This document shows positions 1 to 7,941 of a stretch of DNA of 59,361 nt, one piece after another (the stretch's first letter is position 1; each line of letters opens with the position of its first letter). The stretch is from Acholeplasmataceae bacterium UBA5769. Lineage in GTDB: Bacteria > Bacillota_I > Bacilli_A > Acholeplasmatales > Acholeplasmataceae. The stretch covers positions 6,645-66,005 of the forward strand of contig DIER01000035.1 of assembly GCA_002418725.1 (NCBI GenBank), written 5' to 3'. A model generated the notes under the pieces. The model was not told the origin of the DNA, did not search any database, and saw nothing but the letters and a program-made list of their open reading frames with translations. The position numbers and the translations under genes are program-made.

Positions 1-36
1 CGTCGGTCGGGAGTTCGAATCTCTCGTGCATCGCCA
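1..36 (+). tRNA. tRNA, 3' part only
   Basis: The T-arm is visible: stem GGGAG (9-13), loop TTCGAAT (14-20), stem CTCTC (21-25). It is followed by the acceptor 3' strand GTGCATC (26-32), discriminator G33 and an encoded CCA (34-36). The 5' half, including the anticodon, lies outside the window. The short variable region and discriminator G would fit a tRNA-Arg, but the isotype is a guess. Confidence 0.85.
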
Positions 37-47
37 TCTTAACGATT

Positions 48-73
48 AAAGACGTCCTTGTGGCGTCTTTTTT
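48..73 (+). terminator. Rho-independent terminator of the tRNA transcript
   Basis: AAGACG pairs with CGTCTT around a short loop and is followed by a T-run. It lies 12 bases after the tRNA CCA end. Confidence 0.75.
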
Positions 74-76
74 GTT

Positions 77-107
77 AAAAAAAGAAGACCTTCTAACGAA
101 AGTCTTC
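77..107 (-). terminator. Rho-independent terminator of the HAD gene (minus strand)
   Basis: On the minus strand GAAGAC (revcomp of 102-107) pairs with GTCTTC (revcomp of 84-89), followed by seven T. The hairpin overlaps the stop codon of the HAD gene. Confidence 0.7.
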
Positions 108-914
108 AAGATGGAAAAAGTCAATTAAAAAGTGTGCAACAGCTTCCTCGTCATGAGTGCGCTCTGTTATCACTTTCGCAACTGCATGAAGTTCAGGAAC
201 GGCATTTTTCATCGCAACCCCAATACCAGCGTCTCTGATCATCTCCACATCATTGATGCCATCACCTAAAGCAATCCATCTTTCTTGTGGGATTTGGTAA
301 TGATCGAGCAAATATTTAATGGCAGATGCCTTTGAAACATGTTTTAAATAAACCTCATAAACCGCGTATCCATTTTCGACACCCCATAACCGGTGGGAAA
401 GGGTATGTCCAAAATGCTCATTGATAAAATCTTCAAATGGTTTTTGTTTATCAGACTGAATCAAGTAAACCATACCCGTGGGTTGTACATTGAATGTGGT
501 GAACTCACCTTCAACCACGCGATCACTGTGAATTCCACTGAAAAATTCTTCTAATTTTTTATCGTACTTATACGCATAAACGACATCATCAATCGAGAAG
601 AAGGTTGAAATAATCATTGGTTTCGCAAATTCAAAGAGTTGATGCATCATATGGATAGGGATATAGGTTCTTTGTTTTGCAAAAGAGGAATCCACCGGGT
701 TTTCGATCGATCCACCATTATCGGTAATAAGCGGGGTATCAAGACCAAGTTCTTCGTATTTTCCAATCGCACCACTAAAAGGACGACCGGTTGCTAAAAC
801 GACGGTATGCCCTTGATTTTTTAAATGTCTTAAAACGCTAATCGTTTTGGTTGTTAATTCGCCTTGTCGGTTTAATGTTGTTCCATCAAGGTCACATGTA
901 ATTAAATAGTTCAT
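93..914 (-). CDS. Cof-type HAD-superfamily phosphatase
   Basis: A 273-residue cytoplasmic hydrolase of the Cof/HAD-IIB type. The nucleophile motif DLDGTT is at the very N-terminus and the metal-binding motif GDGINDVEMI is near residue 225. A large cap domain sits between, as in phosphatases acting on small sugar phosphates or flavin/pyridoxal phosphates. Family members are promiscuous, so the substrate cannot be read from sequence. I place the start at the ATG ending at 914 rather than the upstream in-frame ATG because GAGGTG lies just before it and the nucleophile motif normally begins within about ten residues. It is monocistronic on the minus strand, with its own promoter (933-960) and terminator. 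Confidence 0.9.
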   Translation of the reverse strand: MNYLITCDLDGTTLNRQGELTTKTISVLRHLKNQGHTVVLATGRPFSGAIGKYEELGLDTPLITDNGGSIENPVDSSFAKQRTYIPIHMMHQLFEFAKPMIISTFFSIDDVVYAYKYDKKLEEFFSGIHSDRVVEGEFTTFNVQPTGMVYLIQSDKQKPFEDFINEHFGHTLSHRLWGVENGYAVYEVYLKHVSKASAIKYLLDHYQIPQERWIALGDGINDVEMIRDAGIGVAMKNAVPELHAVAKVITERTHDEEAVAHFLIDFFHLEDFR

Positions 915-932
915 AAAAAACACCTCGAACTT

Positions 933-960
933 ATTATCCCACAAAGTTAGATTTAATCAA
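933..960 (-). promoter_or_regulatory. Candidate promoter of the HAD phosphatase gene
   Basis: On the minus strand TTGATT is separated by 16 bases from GATAAT, about 20 bases before the GAGGTG ribosome site. Inferred from consensus only. Confidence 0.5.
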
Positions 961-983
961 GGAAAATGGTGGATAAGAAGACG

Positions 984-1010
984 TAAAAAAAGAGGAAACG
1001 GACTTCCTCT
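984..1010 (-). terminator. Rho-independent terminator of the minor pilin operon
   Basis: On the minus strand AGAGGAA pairs with TTCCTCT, followed by seven T (984-990 read as A on the plus strand). It touches the stop codon of the last minor pilin gene. Confidence 0.8.
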
Positions 1011-2158
1011 TAGTTGAGTTTTGGTGTGGTAAAGATAAAACCAACTTCTCCTTCAATAGGATCTGTGGATTCAATAGCGATTTGTTCAGGAATGCCGTAG
1101 TCATAAAGCAGGTCATAACTTAAATCTGGGTTTGTCACAACATCTTTTTGTACTGTTGGCGTGAACACGGTATAAACGCCACCCGTGATGTAAATATTTC
1201 CTTGTTGTGCGGTTAAATTTTCAGAAAGGAAATACCCATAACCTGTCGTTTTATTTCCTAAATTGATATCCCCTTCAGCAAAAACGAATGCGGGGCGATC
1301 GATGGTACCTAAGTCCGTATTTTTTCCTGTGGTGAGATTTCCATTGATGTAAAGGGTAGCTTTTAAACCTTGAACGCTACTTCCTTTATCCACAATCGTA
1401 ACATGCCCATTGACGATGACGTTGCCATAAATGTTCGAATTTTCTGCCATGTTGAGGTTGCCATCGATGACAAGAAGTTTACCATCGGGTACGATTAAAT
1501 CTTTGTTTTGAGGAATTGAAACACTGCCATTGATGTACCAATGTCCACTGATGGGGGCATAATTGATATTTGCAATCGCAGAAGAGGTTTTATATTCAAA
1601 TCCTTGATTTGCAAGTGCGAGTGTTTTGACGTAATCAACCACACTTTGGAAATCAGTAAATGTCTTTTCAGGTGTGATCCATGGGAAATTGGTTTTGATG
1701 TATTCAGGTAAGTAATTGGACATAAGGTTACTTGGTGTGATGAGTGGACTGAGTTGAAATGTCTCCTCTTCACCGGTATATTTAAAAATGGTATCGTAGG
1801 TATCTATAGACATGATCGATCCTGTAATATAACTTTGGATTGAACGTGAATTGACTTTCGTTCTTGAAGTGACGGTGTATAGGTTATTGCCATAAACTTC
1901 AATATCAACATTCATGAGTTCTTCAAGTTGACTTAAGTAACTATCTTCTAGGTTTTTGTCACGTGCAATCATGTAGAGTGCTCCTTTGACATTTGAAACC
2001 GCATTTTGATAGGCTTCACTTTCATTGATTTGGATATCGGATAATCTTGCTTGAAAGAAGATGTAAGACAAAAAGGTTGCTGTTGTTCCTAGCACAAAAG
2101 CAACAATCGCGAGGACTGCGGGAAGACCCATTCCTTTTTTACTTAAGATAATCTTCAT
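1010..2158 (-). CDS. Large minor-pilin-like protein with beta-rich C-terminal region (GspK/PilX-like candidate)
   Basis: A 382-residue protein starting with a class III (type IV pilin-like) signal: short basic leader ending in KKG, then a hydrophobic stretch beginning MGLPAVLAIVAF. Position +5 after the predicted cleavage is Ala, not the usual Glu. Known pseudopilins lacking Glu5 are GspK/PilX-like tip proteins, which are also the largest of the minor pilins. Residues about 200-340 are rich in short repeats of the type hydrophobic-x-hydrophobic-x-G-N/D, suggesting a solenoid-like beta region similar to DUF7305-type domains. It is the last gene of a three-gene minus-strand operon, with an AAGGAGG ribosome site before ATG 2158. 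Role in a T4P or DNA-uptake pseudopilus is inferred. Confidence 0.75.
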   Translation of the reverse strand: MKIILSKKGMGLPAVLAIVAFVLGTTATFLSYIFFQARLSDIQINESEAYQNAVSNVKGALYMIARDKNLEDSYLSQLEELMNVDIEVYGNNLYTVTSRTKVNSRSIQSYITGSIMSIDTYDTIFKYTGEEETFQLSPLITPSNLMSNYLPEYIKTNFPWITPEKTFTDFQSVVDYVKTLALANQGFEYKTSSAIANINYAPISGHWYINGSVSIPQNKDLIVPDGKLLVIDGNLNMAENSNIYGNVIVNGHVTIVDKGSSVQGLKATLYINGNLTTGKNTDLGTIDRPAFVFAEGDINLGNKTTGYGYFLSENLTAQQGNIYITGGVYTVFTPTVQKDVVTNPDLSYDLLYDYGIPEQIAIESTDPIEGEVGFIFTTPKLN

Positions 2159-2170
2159 GTATACTCCTCC

Positions 2171-2698
2171 TTATGATGGCATCGTTTCAAGCGTTAAAGC
2201 CTGTTGATACTGATATGCATAGTTTTTATGTGTACCAACGAAAATCAAGTCGAGTTTTAAAACAAGCTGATCACCGATGATTTGATAAGAGATTGAAGAC
2301 TCATTATCGAGTGTAAATACACCAATGGCTATCCTTTGATTGTCGATGTAAAGTTTTTGATCTTCAATGAAAATTTTCCACTCTAATGCTGGATTATGAA
2401 CGACAAGGCTGATGGTTTGTGTTTCTAAATTAACGACATATTCAAACTGATTGATCAGAATAATACAATCACTGACACCTTCTGTACAGGGCATATAGTT
2501 GGTGGCACCAAAGTTTTGATAGGAACGGTCTAGATAAGCCGTTAATAGCGTCATCTCCGTGTTTGCTTTACTTTGTTCAACGATGCGTGCGTTCGCTTTC
2601 GTAATGGTTGATATGATCATCGCAGATAAGGAGAGCATGATACCAAAAATGACGACTGCACCTAAAAGCTCGATTAACGCTAGACCTTTTTTATGCAT
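2171..2698 (-). CDS. Minor pilin, prepilin-type N-terminus
   Basis: A 175-residue protein with a clear prepilin signal: leader MHKKG, then LALIELLGAVVIFGIML with Glu at +5. The leader would be cut by the prepilin peptidase encoded at 7942. The globular part contains one Cys pair (about residues 80-85). The middle position in the operon and the size resemble GspJ of type II secretion systems, but I cannot prove orthology. The start overlaps the end of the upstream minor pilin gene by 8 bases, with AAGGTG as ribosome site inside that gene, so translation is probably coupled. Confidence 0.8.
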   Translation of the reverse strand: MHKKGLALIELLGAVVIFGIMLSLSAMIISTITKANARIVEQSKANTEMTLLTAYLDRSYQNFGATNYMPCTEGVSDCIILINQFEYVVNLETQTISLVVHNPALEWKIFIEDQKLYIDNQRIAIGVFTLDNESSISYQIIGDQLVLKLDLIFVGTHKNYAYQYQQALTLETMPS

Positions 2699-3140
2699 AA
2701 ATCACACCTTCAATCTGGATGGTTCTCACTTTATAATAAGTGATGGTGATGGTAAAGGTGATGATTTGAAAAGATGTTGAATCTGGGGTAGGCGCATGAA
2801 AGGTAATGAAGATGTGATCTGAGGGTATAGACGCTTTTGCTACTTGAGTGAATAGATCACACGAAACAGGAGAACTAACTGATAAACAGGAGACATCGTC
2901 CACCGATTTTTCTTCATTTCCTAACCATGCTGAAAGTGATGCATAAGTCTGTGTGCGTATCAAGTCATCACGAATTGTCGATGCCATCTCAACAGCAAGT
3001 CTTTTATTCTCGGTTGCCATAGCCTGATTACGCATTGCTGTAATGGTCGCAATGGCAGTCGTAAAAACGAGTGCGATAATCGCAACCGAGGCAATAGCTT
3101 CTAGCATGGAAAAACCAAACTTGCTCAATAAAGGCTTCAT
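2691..3140 (-). CDS. Minor pilin, prepilin-type N-terminus (first gene of operon)
   Basis: A 149-residue protein starting MKPLLSKFG, then FSMLEAIASVAIIALVF, with Glu at +5 after the predicted cleavage Gly. I choose the ATG ending at 3140 rather than the in-frame ATG at 3164: AGGAAGG lies 5-8 bases before it, and the shorter leader fits prepilins. The size and first position parallel GspI in the type II secretion order I-J-K. The gene is transcribed divergently from the pilB/pilC operon. Confidence 0.8.
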   Translation of the reverse strand: MKPLLSKFGFSMLEAIASVAIIALVFTTAIATITAMRNQAMATENKRLAVEMASTIRDDLIRTQTYASLSAWLGNEEKSVDDVSCLSVSSPVSCDLFTQVAKASIPSDHIFITFHAPTPDSTSFQIITFTITITYYKVRTIQIEGVIYA

Positions 3141-3162
3141 AGATACACACCTTCCTATTTTC

Positions 3163-3168
3163 ATTATA
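3163..3168 (-). promoter_or_regulatory. -10 box candidate, minor pilin operon
   Basis: TATAAT on the minus strand about 22 bases before the first minor pilin start codon. No convincing -35 box. Confidence 0.35.
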
Positions 3169-3263
3169 TACGATATTAGGGTGAACGAATGTTTTCATAT
3201 CTTACAAATACCTTAACTTTCTCGCAAAATGATGATATATATCAAACGATTCATCGCGTTTTT

Positions 3264-3272
3264 TGCTATAAT
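3264..3272 (+). promoter_or_regulatory. Extended -10 promoter of the pilus assembly operon
   Basis: TGCTATAAT (TG-N-TATAAT) lies 23 bases before ATG 3296 and is followed by the GAGGTGG ribosome site. There is no clear -35 box, which is tolerated with an extended -10. Confidence 0.55.
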
Positions 3273-3295
3273 GAGGCTATATTGAGGTGGACAAC

Positions 3296-4486
3296 ATGAA
3301 AAATGTAGCTTTATACCTAAAACGAAACTTCTATTTTATCTTATCGATCATAACCGTCTTTTTGACGGTTGTTTTTGCAGGTGTCTTATTTTTTGTTCTT
3401 GATTTAAGTAAAGATGTTTCGCAAACCTCGGTTGGTTTTGTCTATTTAGGTGGTACCGAAGAGAGTGCTTATGCTGATGTATTATCACCACGAATTCAAC
3501 AATGGCAAAACACAGCAGATTACACTTTAAGTTATCAGTCTTATGTTTGGGATATCGACTTAACGCATTTTGTTTTTGAAACAGAGATAACCGTTGCTAA
3601 TATTAAACAAAACCGAAACAATCTCGCTTTTTTTAGTTTATCTGATGCTCACAGAGAAGCTTTATTTGAAGATATCACTGACGATTTAACAACTCATTTG
3701 GTTGATTATTTTGATTTCCATCAATTTGTCATCGATCTAGAAAAAGACATGCAATCCTTAAAAAATAGAAAACGTTACAATTTGACAGCATATTTAGATG
3801 CAAGTGTCGAAAGTTTTATCATCGATACCGTTGATATGAGTTCCCTTAAAAACAGTGTTGTTTTAGAGATAACCTCTCAGATAACCGAATTAACGATACC
3901 TGGAAATCAACGCTTTTACCTGATTAAGGCCTTAGCGTCATACAACTTATCCAATGAAGCACATTCAGTTATGGCATCTGCGCTTCAATATTTAACCGTA
4001 AAAACACCAGTTGAAGGCTACATCTATCAGATGCATGATGTAAATCCAACTTGGGCAGAGCTTGGCATGAATGCACGTATTTTAAAGCTCAATGGCTATG
4101 ATTTCTCATTCTTTAATCCATTGAAAGAAAACATGACTTTAGAGATTGAACAGCTAGATGACCAAACGATACGATTTATTCTTAGGGGATACCCGTTTTT
4201 AACAACTTATGAGCGCATCACTGTCGTTGGACCAACGCTTTATTTTAAGACACTTATCACGGATAATCCGCTCTTGAATGAACTTACAGAAGGTGTTTTG
4301 ATTACGGAAACGGATACATCATTCATTTATGAACTTGTTCTTGTTCCTGGGATTCAAGGATCTATCACTTATATGCATCGACGGGTTACCCCACTTGATG
4401 GGCTAACTTACGATGTGGCATTGTTTTATGAACAAGTGCTACCTAGAGATCAAGTAATTGAACAGCATATTGTTGCAAAGGGGTGA
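3296..4486 (+). CDS. Unknown membrane-anchored protein heading the pilB-pilC operon
   Basis: A 396-residue protein I do not recognise. It has one hydrophobic segment near residues 12-36 followed by a long polar, probably extracellular region without Cys clusters, repeats or a prepilin motif. The start is ATG 3296 because GAGGTGG is six bases upstream; an in-frame GTG at 3287 overlaps that ribosome site. The end overlaps the pilB start region, and the gene sits at the head of an operon of core T4P parts. A pilus assembly, anchoring or regulatory role is therefore plausible, but it is inference from context. Confidence 0.75.
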   Translation: MKNVALYLKRNFYFILSIITVFLTVVFAGVLFFVLDLSKDVSQTSVGFVYLGGTEESAYADVLSPRIQQWQNTADYTLSYQSYVWDIDLTHFVFETEITVANIKQNRNNLAFFSLSDAHREALFEDITDDLTTHLVDYFDFHQFVIDLEKDMQSLKNRKRYNLTAYLDASVESFIIDTVDMSSLKNSVVLEITSQITELTIPGNQRFYLIKALASYNLSNEAHSVMASALQYLTVKTPVEGYIYQMHDVNPTWAELGMNARILKLNGYDFSFFNPLKENMTLEIEQLDDQTIRFILRGYPFLTTYERITVVGPTLYFKTLITDNPLLNELTEGVLITETDTSFIYELVLVPGIQGSITYMHRRVTPLDGLTYDVALFYEQVLPRDQVIEQHIVAKG

Positions 4487-4491
4487 ATGAG

Positions 4492-6150
4492 ATGGCACTG
4501 AGAAGAATAGGCGATATATTATTAGAAGCTAAAGTCATCACAGAGGCACAATTAAAGGATGCACTCTCTAAACAAGAAAAATCAGAGCGCTTAGGTGAAA
4601 CCTTGAGCCGTCTTGAGTATGCAACTGAAATGCAGATATTAAAAGCTTTAGAAGATTCTACGGGTGTACAAAGAGTGGCACTTGCCAATTTCACAATTGA
4701 TGAACATGTTTTATCCCTCGTCGATGAAACATTTTGTCGCAGACATAATATTATTCCCCTTCGTATCGAAGGCAAAAACCTACTTTTCGCAACCTCGGAT
4801 CCTTTAGATTTTGTTGCAGCTGAAGAACTGCGTATTTTAACAGGTTATCGGCCTAAAGCTTTTTCTTCACCACGAAATGATATCATCTCGCAAATTGAAA
4901 AATACTACGGGTTTACCAGAACCTTAGAAGCACTTGGTGCGAGACAGTCTATCTCTAAAGAAGAAGAGTTCGAAGAAGATGATGATGACGATACCCCCAT
5001 GGTGAAACTGGTTAACCAGATTTTAACCTCAGCTGTTTTTCAACGGGCAAGTGATATCCATATCGATCCATTAGACGATAAGATTTTAGTGCGCTATCGT
5101 GTGGATGGTGTCCTTGATATCGTTAAAGAATTTCCCATTAAAATCCATCATCAAATGATTTCGCGTATTAAAGTAATGTCTGGCATGGATATTACGGAAA
5201 CGAGAATCCCACAAGATGGTCGTATTCAAACCTCCATCCAACAAAAAAATATCGACTTACGTATTTCAACATTACCGACCGTACGTGGTGAAAAAGTGGT
5301 GATGCGCGTCCTCGATTTATCGGGATCCATGAACAAGATTTCAGCACTAGGGTTTAATGAAAAAGAAGAACGTTTGGTGCGTCAGATGATTGATAGACCC
5401 AATGGAATTGTGTTAGTCAGTGGTCCTACAGGATCTGGTAAAACGACGACACTTTATGCGTGCTTAGAAGAGTTAAATAAACCAGGAGTTAACATCGTCA
5501 CGGTTGAAGATCCTGTTGAAATTAAAATGCAAGGTGTCAATCAGGTTCAAGTTCATCCAGATGTGGATTTAACATTTGCGAAAGCTTTACGCTCTATTCT
5601 ACGTCAAGACCCTAACATCATCATGGTTGGGGAAATACGTGATGTCGAAACCGCTGAAATTGCGATTCGCGCATCTTTAACAGGGCATTTAGTGTTATCA
5701 ACGATTCATACCAATGACGCCGTTAAAACGGTGACAAGACTTCTTGATATGGATATTGAGCCTTTCTTGATTGCATCATCTCTTTCTGGAATTATTTCGC
5801 AACGTCTTGTCAGATGTTTATGTCAAGAATGTAGTTATGAAGATGATCCAAGCCCATCTGAGGTTGTCATGTTTAAAAAATATGGCATGACCATCGATCA
5901 TGTCAAACGTGCGAAGGGCTGTACATCGTGTAACTTTAAAGGTTATGCAGGTCGTGTAGGGATCTTTGAAGTTCTACCGATTACGAAAAATTTCCAACGT
6001 TTGATCGCAGAAAATGCGAATGTCATTGAACTGACAAAACAAGCGCGTAATGAAGGCATGATGACCATCTTAGAGTCTGGACTCCAAAAAGTTAAAAAAG
6101 GCATCACGACACTTGAAGAAGTGCTCAAAGTTGCTAGCGAATTGGAGTGA
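4492..6150 (+). CDS. pilB: Type IV pilus assembly ATPase PilB/GspE
   Basis: A 552-residue hexameric ATPase of the PilB/GspE/ComGA family that powers pilin polymerisation from the cytoplasmic face. The N-terminus (MALRRIGDILLEAKVIT) is a typical MshEN/T2SSE_N domain. An acidic linker of Glu/Asp follows near residues 160-170. Walker A GPTGSGKTTT is at about residue 311, and Asp/Walker B regions include VTVEDPVE and IIMVGEIRD. The zinc-binding tetracysteine (CLCQEC ... CTSC) near residues 443-485 marks assembly rather than retraction ATPases. ATG 4492 is preferred over GTG 4483 because AAAGGGG is eight bases upstream. It is followed directly by pilC. Confidence 0.95.
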   Translation: MALRRIGDILLEAKVITEAQLKDALSKQEKSERLGETLSRLEYATEMQILKALEDSTGVQRVALANFTIDEHVLSLVDETFCRRHNIIPLRIEGKNLLFATSDPLDFVAAEELRILTGYRPKAFSSPRNDIISQIEKYYGFTRTLEALGARQSISKEEEFEEDDDDDTPMVKLVNQILTSAVFQRASDIHIDPLDDKILVRYRVDGVLDIVKEFPIKIHHQMISRIKVMSGMDITETRIPQDGRIQTSIQQKNIDLRISTLPTVRGEKVVMRVLDLSGSMNKISALGFNEKEERLVRQMIDRPNGIVLVSGPTGSGKTTTLYACLEELNKPGVNIVTVEDPVEIKMQGVNQVQVHPDVDLTFAKALRSILRQDPNIIMVGEIRDVETAEIAIRASLTGHLVLSTIHTNDAVKTVTRLLDMDIEPFLIASSLSGIISQRLVRCLCQECSYEDDPSPSEVVMFKKYGMTIDHVKRAKGCTSCNFKGYAGRVGIFEVLPITKNFQRLIAENANVIELTKQARNEGMMTILESGLQKVKKGITTLEEVLKVASELE

Positions 6151-6154
6151 TGAG

Positions 6155-7375
6155 ATGGATTTAAGAAATTATAAGTTTGTCGCAAAAAACGCGGATGGTA
6201 AAACGGTAAGGGGTTCGATTGAAGCGCTCAGTCGTAATGTGGTCGTGAAGTATTTACAATCTAAAAATTACACGATTGAAAACATCACCGAATATAAAAA
6301 CATCTTGACACAACTCGATAAGATTACCTTTGGTAGACTCTTATCACCGAAACAACTCATCTTTTTTCTAAAACAATTGGGATCGCTCCTCAATGCAGGG
6401 GTTAAACTGATCAGTGCTTTAGAATTGTTATCATTGCAACAGGAAAATAGAAACCAGAGAAAACTATACTTTGAACTTTATCAACAAATCAATAACGGCT
6501 TATCATTCTCTAAAGCCATGAGTAAGAGACCACAAGATTTTCCAACACTTTTGGTTCAAATGGTTGAAGTAGGAGAACTTTCTGGTGATTTAGGACCAAC
6601 GGTTGTTAAGATGGCTGATTATTATGAAACACAGATGAAGGTATCTGCTGAGATTAAGGGTGCACTGAGAATGCCTTTGATTTATTTAACAGCAGCCATA
6701 CTCATTTCTGTGGGGATGTTACTCTTTGTTTTCCCCAATATCACAGGATTGTTTCAATCCTTTGAAGGTGCTGAACTTCCAGGCATTACGAAAATGTTTT
6801 TAAATGTTGGGAATTTCCTAAAAGAATATGTTCTTATCATCTTTGGTGGATTATTGCTTTTTGTAATTACGATTGTTCTCTTAAATAAATATGTGACAAA
6901 ATTTCATTATGCACTGACCATATTCACGTTAAAGGCACCTATTTTTGGAAGTCTCATTCAAATGAACAATCAAATCATGATTGCTAATGCATTGACACAG
7001 ATGTTATCTAATGGGGTTAATTCATTAAAAGCTTTGCAGACCGTAAGAGGTATCTTAAGTAATGTTGTTTATAAAGAACTGATGGAAAAGACAATCAGAT
7101 ACATTGAAGATGGGAAACCATTTTCAAGAGCATTTGAGGAAAGTAATTATATTGATCCCATCATGGCACGTATGATCTCAACAGGAGAAAAGACGGGAAA
7201 TATTCCTAAACTGATGGAAAATTTATCGCAATATTATAATGGTATTACAGAGTTAAGAGTCCAACAGTTAAAAAATTCGATTCAACCCATTTTATTGATT
7301 ATTGTGTATGCGATTGTTGGTGTATTGATTTTAGCCATTATGTTACCGATGTTATCACTTGGTTCGCAGATTTAA
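6155..7375 (+). CDS. pilC: Type IV pilus inner-membrane platform protein PilC/GspF
   Basis: A 406-residue polytopic membrane protein that couples PilB to the growing pilus. The N-terminal MDLRNYKFVAKNADGKTVRG is the usual PilC start. Two T2SSF cytoplasmic domains follow (about residues 65-190 and 270-390), each with the pattern FxxQLGSLLNAGVxLxxAL or QMLSNGVNSLKAL and a GExxGxL motif. Hydrophobic segments lie near 180-210, 225-255 and 380-400. The start follows the pilB stop by four bases, with GGAG overlapping the pilB end. Confidence 0.93.
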   Translation: MDLRNYKFVAKNADGKTVRGSIEALSRNVVVKYLQSKNYTIENITEYKNILTQLDKITFGRLLSPKQLIFFLKQLGSLLNAGVKLISALELLSLQQENRNQRKLYFELYQQINNGLSFSKAMSKRPQDFPTLLVQMVEVGELSGDLGPTVVKMADYYETQMKVSAEIKGALRMPLIYLTAAILISVGMLLFVFPNITGLFQSFEGAELPGITKMFLNVGNFLKEYVLIIFGGLLLFVITIVLLNKYVTKFHYALTIFTLKAPIFGSLIQMNNQIMIANALTQMLSNGVNSLKALQTVRGILSNVVYKELMEKTIRYIEDGKPFSRAFEESNYIDPIMARMISTGEKTGNIPKLMENLSQYYNGITELRVQQLKNSIQPILLIIVYAIVGVLILAIMLPMLSLGSQI

Positions 7376-7409
7376 TTCTTACATTTTCATTAAACATAAC
7401 AAAAATCAG

Positions 7410-7415
7410 TATAAT
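7410..7415 (+). promoter_or_regulatory. -10 box candidate for the major pilin gene
   Basis: TATAAT sits in a 98-base gap between pilC and the pilin gene, about 59 bases before the ATG. A second possible -10, TATGAT, is at 7432-7437. Neither has a good -35. A separate promoter would fit the high pilin expression normally needed. Confidence 0.35.
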
Positions 7416-7473
7416 TTGAAATAAAAAATGATATGATAGGAATAAAGAAAAGAATATTTAGGAGGATATAGAC

Positions 7474-7875
7474 ATGCTCAAGATTTTGAAGAATAAAAAA
7501 GGTGTTACCCTTGTTGAATTGCTTGCTGTTGTCGTTATTTTAGGTATTATTGCAGCTATCGCAGTTCCAACCATTGGTGGTTTAATTGCTAGACAAAGAG
7601 AAAGAGCAGCAGTTGCTACATTTGATACCATTGTTGAAGCAGCAAAATTGTATGCTGAAGATACAACCGTGTTTACATTACAGTCTTTAGAAACAAATGA
7701 TTTCGTTGACTTAAAAGATAACGTGTATTCATTAACCGTAAATGGTGCAAATCAACCTGCAGCGATTTACATTAGAGTCACAGGATCAACCGTTGAGTTT
7801 TTCAGTGACAATGGAGCTACAACCCCAACATCTGTCTTTATTAATGGAACCGAAGTTTATACTCCAGCACCATAA
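7474..7875 (+). CDS. pilA: Major type IV pilin
   Basis: A 133-residue prepilin: leader MLKILKNKKG, then VTLVELLAVVVILGIIAAIAVP with Glu at +5. This is the classic N-terminal helix that packs in the pilus core. The mature protein is short (about 123 residues) and has a Thr/Asn/Val-rich, Cys-free C-terminal domain, so there is no disulfide D-region as in Gram-negative pilins. A strong AGGAGG ribosome site and its own upstream gap suggest high expression. The gene is flanked by pilC and the prepilin peptidase gene. A hairpin with a T-rich tail just after it would limit read-through. Confidence 0.92.
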   Translation: MLKILKNKKGVTLVELLAVVVILGIIAAIAVPTIGGLIARQRERAAVATFDTIVEAAKLYAEDTTVFTLQSLETNDFVDLKDNVYSLTVNGANQPAAIYIRVTGSTVEFFSDNGATTPTSVFINGTEVYTPAP

Positions 7876-7896
7876 TAGGAATAGTTTGATTTAAGA

Positions 7897-7927
7897 TGGA
7901 GGTACCACTTTGGTCCTCCTTTTCTTT
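7897..7927 (+). terminator. Terminator/attenuator between major pilin and prepilin peptidase genes
   Basis: GGAGG...ACC pairs with GGT...CCTCC (8 bp with one bulged base), followed by TTTTCTTT. The position directly after pilA suggests partial termination, which would give more pilin message than downstream message. Confidence 0.65.
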
Positions 7928-7941
7928 CATACGGAGGTCTT

